Positions 1-5,619 of a stretch of DNA of 7,494 nucleotides are shown here, piece after piece. A program made the position numbers and the translations under genes. How positions within the stretch are numbered: the stretch's first letter is position 1; every line of letters begins with the position of its first letter. The notes under the pieces were generated by a model. That model saw only the letters and a list, made by a program, of their open reading frames with translations. It had not been told where the DNA came from and did not search any database. The stretch comes from a bacterium (GTDB taxonomy: Bacteria; Patescibacteriota; Minisyncoccia; UBA6257; JAGGUH01), in NCBI GenBank assembly GCA_021158645.1, contig JAGGUH010000069.1, positions 1 through 7,494 on the forward strand. Reading direction: 5' to 3'.

Positions 1-25
1 ATAACGAATATTTTTAGATTTATCA

Positions 26-78
26 GATTTGACATTTGACATATGGATTTGACATTTGACATTTGAGATTTGAGATTT
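26..78. repeat. AT-rich short tandem repeat (GATTTGACATTTGACAT)
   Basis: GATTTGACATTTGACAT occurs at 26-42 and again at 46-62 (20-bp period), followed by ATTTGAG-type units to about 78. It lies downstream of the gene remnant at 95-244. The same kind of simple TTTGAC-rich sequence appears inside the pheT coding region (about 4753-4785), so it belongs to a repeat style found across this genome. No function is evident. Confidence 0.7.
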
Positions 79-94
79 ATTTGATTTTGATTTT

Positions 95-244
95 TTATTC
101 ACAAGGAGTGGTAGTGCTGCAGGTTAATTTTCCATCATTTGCAGTGCAATATGTATAGCCATCTTCATTAATATCTTTAAATTTAAGACGCACGCCTTGA
201 GTGCAAGAATCAAAAATAACGGTTCTCCAAAATTTAGTTTTACC
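95..244 (-). pseudogene. start-less C-terminal remnant of a surface-type protein
   Basis: This minus-strand frame is open for 49 codons. It is closed upstream by TAA (245-247) and ends in TAA (95-97), and it has no ATG or TTG start. The translation looks like real protein: it begins GKTKFWRTVIFDSCTQGVRL, continues with an aspartate-rich stretch (DINEDGYTYC), and has four cysteines ending in TPCE. VIFDS and the closing cysteines resemble the ITIYDS and GEC ending of the large surface protein just upstream. It lies about 40 bp beyond that gene's stop but in another frame. It is probably the tail of a deleted or frameshifted paralogue, or a lost extension of that protein. A very small gene with a GTG start is possible but would keep only about half of it. 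Confidence 0.4.
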
Positions 245-284
245 TTATAACACTATTTAGGAAAACTATCGAATTGTTTTGAAT

Positions 285-2165
285 TTATTTGCATTCTCCT
301 TTTTGCTTCAACCATTCTCCATTAGCAATTCTGATGCAATAAGGTTGGCCAGTGATAGAATCATAAATAGTAATACCAGTTGTTTTAACCTTTTTTATTT
401 TTAACTCTCCATTTTCATTTACCTTCATTATTTCTTTGTTTTTTTGATTCTTAATAATTAAAGATTGAATTGTTTCATTTGGTTTAGTTTCCACAATCCT
501 GAAATTGTTGTTAAAGATTAAATCACCAACCGTGGTTGAGGCAGCATAAAGATTAGCCCATCTTAAATTTGACTTACCCAAATCATAGGCATTATCAGAA
601 GTAGGAGCAATATCGCCAGCAACTTGAAGTTTATAAGCAGGGGTTGTTGTTCCAATGCCGATGTTGCCATTTGCTAAATTCCCATAAATCACATTGCCTA
701 TATTCAGATTATCAGCATCATATGCTGAACCTTCAATATCATAGCCAATAATAATGTTGTTATTACCTCTTATTGAGACACATTTCCAAGTAACTGTTCC
801 ATCTATTACTGTCTCTCCAAGAGTAGTTGGCCAAGTTGGCTCTGAATCTCCTGACGTTCCTGCTGATACACATTCGTAGTTATAGCCATTTGCTGAAGTT
901 GGTCTAACATAATCTCCTTCTGAATATACTGTTGAAGCCGCCCAAGCAGATGGCTGGGTTAAGTTATAACCTGCTTTGTAGCCAATCAGAATATTCTTAT
1001 TTGGATTAGCATAATCTGTTAAATTGTGTCCTGCTTGATAACCAAAAGAGAGACCATTATACATTCCTTTGGCTTGATAACCAATAACAACGCCACGATT
1101 TTTACCATTGGCTTCACACCCCACAACAGCACCATAATCATAACCACCAGCATTCTTTCCCATAGCTGCACCGTAATTATAACCATAAGCATAATACCCC
1201 ACAGCAACGCCATAATTCTTACCAACAGCAGTATACCCTACACCAACGCCCTGCACTTGTCCTTGGGCATTATACCCTACAGCAGTGCCTTTCGTATTGC
1301 CTCTAGCACTATGTCCAATCATCACATTATGTCCTTTATAATCACTCTCTCCAGTTCCATTTTCAGCCGAAATCCAGTTTGTGCCATCAAAGATAAATTC
1401 TTTGATTGCTCCGCTGTAAATTTCATCTATAACATTATTACCTTGCTTTGCTAGCAAATAGGAATAATCATCATAATCACCATTATTCCGAATAATAAAT
1501 CTATCACCAGCTGTAGCAGTGGTAGTAACAAGAGTAATAGTTTTGCCGTCACCATTCGGATCTAAATACTGATACATTGCATCAACTCCTGGAGTTAGAG
1601 TTTTATTTCCAGTTAATGTTTCAACATTTATCCCAGCAGTTAAAGATTTTGTGGCTCTAATACTTCCATTAACATCCAAAGTATAAGTCGGTGTTGTTGT
1701 ATTAAGACCAATTTTTCCATTTGACTCATAAAGAGTAGAAGTAGAAAGAGTCGTGGCATCAATCCATTTGGCAAGGAAATTTGAAGTGCCTGAGCCAGAA
1801 ACTCCAGAAGAAACATCTTTCCAATAAAGATTTCCACTTCCATCAGTAGTTAAAACTTGACTGCTTGAACCAGCCGTTGAAGGCCAAGAGTAAGAAACAT
1901 TATTGAAAGTTGTAGCTCCAGAAACAACAAGTTCTTTTAGAGTAGCAAGATTAGTAACAAACAAATTGGTTGTAGTTGAGTTTCCAGAAACTGAAAGATT
2001 GCCTGAAATTAAAGCATTTCCAGAAGCAGTAAGATTGGTAGTTGAAATATCTTCCCCAATTGTTGTAGTTCCAGGAGAAGAGTAGACAAAATAAACCACA
2101 AAAAAGAAAGTGAAAAGAATTGAAAGAATAATTGAGACAATATTTTGATATTTGTTGATATTCAT
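285..2165 (-). CDS. membrane-anchored, tail-fibre-like surface protein with beta-roll repeats and a carbohydrate-binding-like module
   Basis: This 626-aa protein is probably anchored in the cytoplasmic membrane and displayed outside. Residues 9-29 form one hydrophobic helix, either an uncleaved anchor or a signal peptide. Residues 33-90 are Thr/Ser/Asn-rich with repeated SGN. Residues 152-167 (IGLNTTTPTYTLDVNG) and 502-517 (IGIGTTTPAYKLQVAG) are motifs typical of phage tail-fibre and endosialidase-type fibres. Residues 183-271 resemble a phage virion beta-sandwich (LDPNG, later FIFDGTNW). Residues 293-379 are 13-residue glycine-rich repeats, and 405-463 look like a carbohydrate-binding module. 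Residues 524-539 (NAYDLGKSNLRWANLY) are another fibre-type motif. There is no C-terminal endosialidase chaperone; the tail (594-626) carries C610 and C625 instead. The ATG start gives the membrane helix and no ribosome-binding site is seen. An adhesive role is inference. Confidence 0.8.
   Translation of the reverse strand: MNINKYQNIVSIILSILFTFFFVVYFVYSSPGTTTIGEDISTTNLTASGNALISGNLSVSGNSTTTNLFVTNLATLKELVVSGATTFNNVSYSWPSTAGSSSQVLTTDGSGNLYWKDVSSGVSGSGTSNFLAKWIDATTLSTSTLYESNGKIGLNTTTPTYTLDVNGSIRATKSLTAGINVETLTGNKTLTPGVDAMYQYLDPNGDGKTITLVTTTATAGDRFIIRNNGDYDDYSYLLAKQGNNVIDEIYSGAIKEFIFDGTNWISAENGTGESDYKGHNVMIGHSARGNTKGTAVGYNAQGQVQGVGVGYTAVGKNYGVAVGYYAYGYNYGAAMGKNAGGYDYGAVVGCEANGKNRGVVIGYQAKGMYNGLSFGYQAGHNLTDYANPNKNILIGYKAGYNLTQPSAWAASTVYSEGDYVRPTSANGYNYECVSAGTSGDSEPTWPTTLGETVIDGTVTWKCVSIRGNNNIIIGYDIEGSAYDADNLNIGNVIYGNLANGNIGIGTTTPAYKLQVAGDIAPTSDNAYDLGKSNLRWANLYAASTTVGDLIFNNNFRIVETKPNETIQSLIIKNQKNKEIMKVNENGELKIKKVKTTGITIYDSITGQPYCIRIANGEWLKQKGECK
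777..953 (-). other. carbohydrate-binding-like module inside the surface protein
   Basis: This encodes residues 405-463. The pattern is WAASTVYSEGDYVRP, then YECVSAGTSGDSEPTWP, then DGTVTWKCV. That matches the aromatic-rich module found in phage tail proteins and chitin- or CBM5/12-like binding domains (W-x-A-x-x-x-Y-x-x-G-D-x-V-x-P, EPTWP, DGTVTW). C432 and C462 could form a disulfide. It sits between NILIGYKAGYNLT and GNNNIIIGYD, which would otherwise read as one continuous glycine-rich roll, so it looks like an inserted domain. Glycan binding is inferred from the family resemblance. Confidence 0.65.
1029..1289 (-). repeat. 39-bp coding repeat, 13-residue beta-roll units
   Basis: Residues 293-379 contain six full 13-residue units and a partial seventh, for example GVGVGYTAVGKNY, GVAVGYYAYGYNY, GAAMGKNAGGYDY and GAVVGCEANGKNR. 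Each has a small/hydrophobic/small core followed by G and a polar turn. The pattern resembles the head repeats of YadA-type trimeric adhesins, which usually have a 14-residue period, so a left-handed beta-roll is likely. The regular codons also create a long spurious open frame on the opposite strand, which is not a gene. Confidence 0.7.
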
Positions 2166-2171
2166 GGATAT

Positions 2172-2200
2172 TTATAGATATTTATTGTTTTATTGTTTAT
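2172..2200. repeat. 29-bp direct repeat, copy 1
   Basis: This AT-rich segment starts TTATAGATATTTATTG and ends in TTTTATTGTTTAT. It matches 2815-2843 in the same orientation at 27 of 29 positions. It lies directly upstream of the surface-protein start and abuts the inverted octamer array at 2200. A shorter relative (TTATTGTTTTATT) recurs at 7238-7250, so it may simply be a dispersed intergenic motif. Confidence 0.6.
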
Positions 2201-2227
2201 TAACGGGTTAACGGGTTAACGGGTTCA
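2200..2227. repeat. inverted octamer array, left arm (TTAACGGG x3 + TTCA)
   Basis: Three perfect TTAACGGG units (2200-2207, 2208-2215, 2216-2223) are followed by TTCA. This is an inverted counterpart of 2673-2700, matching 25 of 28 positions; all three differences are the same G-to-A in each octamer. Two further units, TTAACAGA (2246-2253) and TTAACGGG (2254-2261), follow. The last one supplies the stop codon of the four-helix-bundle gene. Confidence 0.85.
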
Positions 2228-2253
2228 ATTTTTTCGGTCATTTTATTAACAGA

Positions 2254-2646
2254 TTAACGGGTTTTTATGAATTCTTTGTTCTTTCTTATTTTCTCTAAAT
2301 AGACAATAAAAGCGCCGATTTGATTTGCTAAATTTTTTAATTTTTCATTTATTTTTTTAAATTCTTTTTTAGTGATATAATCAACTGCCAAGGCAATATA
2401 AAGTTGGTTTCTTGCCTCTCCTACTGAACCTTTAGCAATTTTTAAAAATCTAATAAATTCATTGTTGTTGTTTTTCTCAAAACCCTCAACTATATTTGAA
2501 CTTACGGAAATAATTGCTTTTCTGATTTGATCTTTTAGGTTGAAATCTTTTGAAAAATCTTTTTTGGCAGTTAAATCATAAATTTCTTTGGTAATTTTTA
2601 AACTTAATTTCCATACTTCAAGATCTTCAAATTTCTTTATTTTCAT
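2254..2646 (-). CDS. four-helix-bundle protein, 23S rRNA intervening-sequence protein family
   Basis: The ATG at 2646 gives 130 aa; a TTG at 2658 would add four residues, but the family normally begins at a short lysine-rich start before F-x-D-L-x-V-W. Visible family motifs are FEDLEVWKLS (residues 6-15), DQIRKAIISVSSNIVEGF (about 39-56), then NEFIRFLKIAKGSVGEARNQ and LYIALAVDYI. Length and motifs fit the S23/IVP family (about 110-130 aa), first found inside intervening sequences of split 23S rRNA genes but also encoded elsewhere. Biochemical function is not established. Related four-helix proteins (Avd) assist diversity-generating retroelements, but no reverse transcriptase or template repeat is visible here. 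The gene has its own promoter, is bracketed by inverted octamer arrays, and its last codons lie within one repeat unit. No Shine-Dalgarno is visible. Confidence 0.88.
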   Translation of the reverse strand: MKIKKFEDLEVWKLSLKITKEIYDLTAKKDFSKDFNLKDQIRKAIISVSSNIVEGFEKNNNNEFIRFLKIAKGSVGEARNQLYIALAVDYITKKEFKKINEKLKNLANQIGAFIVYLEKIRKNKEFIKTR

Positions 2647-2672
2647 AATTAGAAACAAAAAATTTCAACTCG

Positions 2673-2700
2673 TGAACTCGTTAACTCGTTAACTCGTTAA
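2673..2700. repeat. inverted octamer array, right arm (TTAACGAG x3 + TTCA on the minus strand)
   Basis: On the plus strand this reads TGAA followed by three CTCGTTAA units (2677-2684, 2685-2692, 2693-2700). A degenerate fourth unit, CTCGTGAA, covers 2669-2676. On the minus strand it mirrors the left arm at 2200-2227. It falls in the 5' leader of the four-helix-bundle mRNA if the promoter at 2717-2745 is used. Each octamer also contains or abuts the palindrome GTTAAC. Confidence 0.85.
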
Positions 2701-2716
2701 CTTTCTTTATAGTTGA

Positions 2717-2745
2717 ATTATATTTAAAAATTTTTTTGAAGTCAA
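2717..2745 (-). promoter_or_regulatory. sigma70-type promoter for the four-helix-bundle gene
   Basis: On the minus strand TTGACT (2740-2745) and a perfect TATAAT (2717-2722) are separated by exactly 17 bp. Transcription should start near 2710-2711, giving a leader of about 65 nt that contains the whole right octamer array before the ATG at 2646. It lies downstream of pheT, so the gene has its own transcription start. Confidence 0.75.
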
Positions 2746-2814
2746 TAAAGAATTGTGGATAAGTTAAAAATTTATTTTAAGTATAAAAAATTACAATAGA
2801 TATACGATAGAAAC

Positions 2815-2843
2815 TTATAGAAATTTATTGTTTTATTGTTTTT
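2815..2843. repeat. 29-bp direct repeat, copy 2
   Basis: This copy starts TTATAGAAATTTATTG and differs from 2172-2200 at only two positions. It lies 30 bp beyond the pheT stop. Together the copies bracket the four-helix-bundle gene, its promoter and its inverted arrays. Direct repeats around such a unit could mark an insertion, but the sequence is too AT-rich to be sure. Confidence 0.6.
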
Positions 2844-2872
2844 ATTATTGAAAGTGAAATGATTAAAAAAAA

Positions 2873-4984
2873 TTAACTTCTTATTTGAGCGTTGAGTTTT
2901 GTTTTTAAGGACTTAAAAATTTTTTTGAGTTCATCTTCGACTTCTTTATCAGTTAAAGTATGATCTTTTGCTTGAAAAATAATATGGAAGGCAAGAGATT
3001 TTTTTCTTTCTTCCAAATTCTCGCCAAGATAGATATCAAAAAGATCAACATCTTCAACATATTTTGGAGAAACATCATAAATTACTTTTATTACCTCATC
3101 AACTTTGGTATCTAAATCAACTAAAATTGAAATGTCTCTTATTACTGCCGGATATTTTGGAAGCGGCATAAATTCTCTTTCTCCCAAAACTAAATTTAGA
3201 ACCTTTTTAAAATTTAGTTCGAAAACACACACTTTTGGTTTTTCTTTTAAAGGAATATCAAATTCTTTTAAAACTTCTTCTTTTATCTCTCCAATAAATC
3301 CTAAATAATTTTGGTTATAATCAAAAATTTCGGCTGTTTTGTAAGAGTGAAATAAGTTTTGAATTTCGAATTTTGAATTTTGAATTTGTTTGGAATCTGA
3401 AATTTGCAATTTAGAATTTCTCAACTTGTAATCATCTTTATCAATTCCGTTTTTTTCAAAAAAACTTTCCAGATATCCTTTTATTTCATAAAAAACTTCA
3501 TTTGGATCTTTTTGATTTTTTCGAGCCACAACCGCGCCAAAATGTTTTTCTTCAAAAAATTTATTATCTTTTTGATAAAAAACTTTTCCAATTTCAAAAA
3601 TTTTAAAATCTTTAAAGAATTTAAAATTTAAAGAGACATTCTTTAAAAATCCATAAATTAAGTTGCTTCTTAAATACTCAAATTCTTTTGAAGTTGGATT
3701 TAAAATTTTGATTTCTTTCCAGTTCCCATTACTCATTTCCCATTTCTCACTTCTTTTCATCGAATAATTATAAACTTCATCAAAGCCCATTGAAGTAAAA
3801 ATATCTCTTGTTTTTTCTTCGAAAACTACTTCATCTTTTGGTCTTTTTGGAAAAATCAAAGATAAAGGCGGATTTGATTTTAGTTTTTGATAGCCAATAA
3901 CTCTTGCCACTTCTTCAAATAAATCAATATCCAAATTGAGATCAATTCTTTCTTTTGGTGGCTCAATAAAAATTCCTTGTCTGGTTTCTTTTACTAAATT
4001 TGCTCCCATTCTTTTAAAAATTTCTTTTGCCTCTTTTTTAGAAACTTCTTCCCCTAAATAATTTTTATATTTTTCAAAATCAAAAAGAATGATTTTTTTT
4101 GAAGGTTTTTGATAAAAATCATAAAACTCAACAATTTTTGCTTTTGGAAAGAATTTTAAAACTAACTCAATAAGACGAGTCATTCCAATTAAAGGTAATT
4201 GAGGTGAAAGTTGATGAGAAAATCTGATTGACGCTTCGGTTTCAAGTTTTAATTTTTTTGAAGCAAGATAAATCGCTTCCCGATCAAAATTTGCACCTTC
4301 AAATAAAATTGTTTTCGAATCAAAACCAACTTCAGCAAATTTGCCACCTTTAATCCCAGCAATTGCTAATGGTTTGTTTTTCGAAGCAATAACTAAAATA
4401 TCTTTATCTAATTGATATTTATTTTCATCTAAAGTAAGAATTTCTTCATTTTTCTTTGCTTTTCTGATAAAAATTTCAATTTTTGAATTTTTATCTTTTA
4501 TTTTTGAAGCATCAAAAGAATGAAGCGGTTGTCCCGTTTCAAGCATCACATAATTAGTAAGATCAACAATTAAATTATAAGAATTAATTCCATATAAAGA
4601 CAATCTTTCTTTAATAAATTTCGGCGATTTTTTGTTTTCAACCCCCTCAACGAGTACTCCAAGATATCTTGGGCATAAATCAGGGTTTTTTACTTTAATT
4701 TGAAGTTTTTGAGTTTTAACTTTTGGTTTCTGAGTTGTTAAAAATTTCTCTAACTTTTGACTTTTGAACTTTGACTTTTGACTTATTAACTGGATTTCTT
4801 TTGCTAATCCAAAATAACTTGCTCCATCATAGCGGTTTGGCAAAATATCAACATTTAAAATCCAATCATTTTTTTGTTTTTCAACTTCGACCTCAAAACA
4901 ATGAAGTGTTAAAAGATTAGCCAACTCTTTTGGCTTTGGAGGATTTTTAAGATATTCTTTTAGCCAATTGTAGGAGAAAATCAT
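2873..4984 (-). CDS. pheT: phenylalanyl-tRNA synthetase beta subunit, lacking the N-terminal tRNA-binding domain
   Basis: This is the beta chain of the cytoplasmic alpha2-beta2 enzyme that charges tRNA-Phe. Domain order over 703 aa: B1 start (FSYNWLKEYL, 3-12) joined at about 40 to LNVDILPNRYDGASYFGLAKE; B3/B4 editing-type domain (about 100-290: CPRYLGV, TNYVMLETGQPLHSFDA, EASIRFSH); B5 (about 298-370: RIDLNLDIDLFEEVARVIGY); catalytic-like core (384-600: LNPTSKEFEYLRSNL); and the FDX-ACB anticodon-binding domain (about 608-703: LPKYPAVIRDISILV, DHTLTDKEVEDELKK). Bacterial PheT is usually near 790-800 aa. The missing ~100 residues are the EMAP/OB-fold tRNA-binding domain normally found after residue 38. 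Three loops (about 67-98, 410-423 and 519-545) are filled with repeat-like sequence. The ATG overlaps the stop of the preceding gene (ATGA), implying translational coupling. Confidence 0.97.
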   Translation of the reverse strand: MIFSYNWLKEYLKNPPKPKELANLLTLHCFEVEVEKQKNDWILNVDILPNRYDGASYFGLAKEIQLISQKSKFKSQKLEKFLTTQKPKVKTQKLQIKVKNPDLCPRYLGVLVEGVENKKSPKFIKERLSLYGINSYNLIVDLTNYVMLETGQPLHSFDASKIKDKNSKIEIFIRKAKKNEEILTLDENKYQLDKDILVIASKNKPLAIAGIKGGKFAEVGFDSKTILFEGANFDREAIYLASKKLKLETEASIRFSHQLSPQLPLIGMTRLIELVLKFFPKAKIVEFYDFYQKPSKKIILFDFEKYKNYLGEEVSKKEAKEIFKRMGANLVKETRQGIFIEPPKERIDLNLDIDLFEEVARVIGYQKLKSNPPLSLIFPKRPKDEVVFEEKTRDIFTSMGFDEVYNYSMKRSEKWEMSNGNWKEIKILNPTSKEFEYLRSNLIYGFLKNVSLNFKFFKDFKIFEIGKVFYQKDNKFFEEKHFGAVVARKNQKDPNEVFYEIKGYLESFFEKNGIDKDDYKLRNSKLQISDSKQIQNSKFEIQNLFHSYKTAEIFDYNQNYLGFIGEIKEEVLKEFDIPLKEKPKVCVFELNFKKVLNLVLGEREFMPLPKYPAVIRDISILVDLDTKVDEVIKVIYDVSPKYVEDVDLFDIYLGENLEERKKSLAFHIIFQAKDHTLTDKEVEDELKKIFKSLKTKLNAQIRS
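3350..3430. repeat. AT-rich repeat inside a pheT loop (GAATTTTGAATTTTGAATTT type)
   Basis: This encodes PheT residues 519-545, a lysine/asparagine/serine/glutamine-rich stretch (LRNSKLQISDSKQIQNSKFE) just before HSYKTAEI, the counterpart of the conserved HPGRSAEI segment. On the plus strand, GAATTT-type units recur, as in the simple repeats elsewhere in the window. The frame is kept and the loop is probably surface-exposed. Confidence 0.5.
3718..3757. repeat. TTCCCAT/CTCACTTC-type repeat inside a pheT loop
   Basis: The plus strand reads TTCCCATTACTCATTTCCCA, then TTTCTCACTTCTTTT. This closely resembles the intergenic 48-bp repeat at 6031-6150 (CTTCCCATCTCCCACTACTC, then ACCTCTTTTTT), in the same orientation. 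It encodes PheT residues 410-423 (KRSEKWEMSNGNW), a loop before the conserved LNPTS segment of the core. It looks like an in-frame insertion of the same repeat family. Confidence 0.55.
4690..4785. repeat. TTTTGAC-type repeat in the pheT B1-B3 linker
   Basis: The plus strand at 4753-4785 repeats CTTTTGAC and CTTTGAC units, and degenerate TTTTGAG/TTTTAAC units continue to about 4690. It encodes residues 67-98 (SQKSKFKSQKLEKF onward), a lysine/glutamine/serine-rich linker between GLAKEIQLI and PDLCPRYLGV. The linker is natural in PheT, but its sequence here is of the same simple type as the intergenic repeat at 26-78. Confidence 0.5.
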
Positions 4985-5619
4985 AAATTTTTCTTAATTT
5001 TTTTTACCTCCTCAATTAAAAATTTTTTTATTTCTTTTTCAGAAAATTTTTCGTTCACATAAGAAATTTTTAAAATTTCTACATCTTTAAAGTAGACTAA
5101 TTGCTCTAAAAAAAGCCGGGGATTAAAATTAAGTTTAAATTTCTTTTCGGCATATTTTATAAGATTTTTTAGAGTGAAAATTTTATTTTTTAAAATAAAA
5201 AACAAGTCAACATAATCTCGCCACATTGCTCTTCGTCCAATAGTAAAGGCCTTATCTAAAGCAATATCTTTAACTGAAAATAAAGGAAGAGAAAAGGTTT
5301 GGATTTTTTTAAAAAGAGGCCGATAGGGGTAATAAACTAAATTCATTGAAATGTTTTCTATAGTAATCGCATTAATTTGCTCTGATGTTTCCAGTCCAAC
5401 TTCTTTTAATTTTACTAATTTTTTTAGTTTTCTTAAGTCCTTTGAGGTTAATTCTCTTTCAAAAAATAAGTCAAAATCAAAAGAAAATCGATGAGCAATT
5501 TGCAAGCATAAAGCAGTGCCTCCGGCCAAGGTTGCTTCCTTTCTAAATGGTCTTAATTTGTTAAAAACTTCTTGTCTTTGCGAATCTAATAATTCAAATT
5601 GTAATTTTTTCGGAGACAT
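4981..5619 (-). CDS. AbiEii/AbiGii-type nucleotidyltransferase, toxin-like
   Basis: This 212-aa protein is a complete small nucleotidyltransferase of the AbiEii (DUF1814) family. It has the LAGGTAL motif (residues 31-37), then HRFSFDFDLF (43-52), in which D48 and D50 are the likely metal-binding acids. Later comes VKDIALDKA (116-124) and GRRAMWRDYVDLFFIL (128-143), the usual K-D...K...R-x-x-x-x-D-x-x-D-L signature. All key motifs are present, so it is probably active. Family members are type IV toxins or tRNA-modifying MenT toxins; the substrate here is unknown. The start (ATG at 5617-5619) overlaps the upstream small gene by 26 nt, and its TGA overlaps the pheT ATG by 4 nt. Its position between pheS and pheT is unusual. 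A non-toxic, operon-adapted role is possible. Confidence 0.88.
   Translation of the reverse strand: MSPKKLQFELLDSQRQEVFNKLRPFRKEATLAGGTALCLQIAHRFSFDFDLFFERELTSKDLRKLKKLVKLKEVGLETSEQINAITIENISMNLVYYPYRPLFKKIQTFSLPLFSVKDIALDKAFTIGRRAMWRDYVDLFFILKNKIFTLKNLIKYAEKKFKLNFNPRLFLEQLVYFKDVEILKISYVNEKFSEKEIKKFLIEEVKKIKKNL

Noticed and set aside
245..284. rho-independent terminator after the surface gene
   Set aside because: Only a weak AAAAC/GTTTT hairpin with a 9-nt loop is present, with no T-tract in the right place.
285..420. C-terminal endosialidase (S74) self-cleaving chaperone on the surface protein
   Set aside because: The tail lacks the expected helical chaperone region and catalytic Ser/Lys context; it ends in a short cysteine-containing domain instead.
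1026..1454. 142-codon plus-strand open frame across the surface-protein repeats
   Set aside because: It is the antisense of the 13-residue repeat and shows the repetitive, unlikely composition expected of a mirror frame; the minus-strand protein has clear domains.
2200..2261. telomere-like or centromere-like repeat
   Set aside because: The octamers are few, internal, and paired as inverted arrays around one gene, which fits a local gene-bound element better.
2254..2646. Avd accessory protein of a diversity-generating retroelement
   Set aside because: The fold family is related, but no reverse transcriptase, template repeat or variable repeat is visible in the window.
2740..2843. replication origin (DnaA box in AT-rich DNA)
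   Set aside because: There is only one box, and no dnaA or dnaN gene or cluster of boxes nearby.
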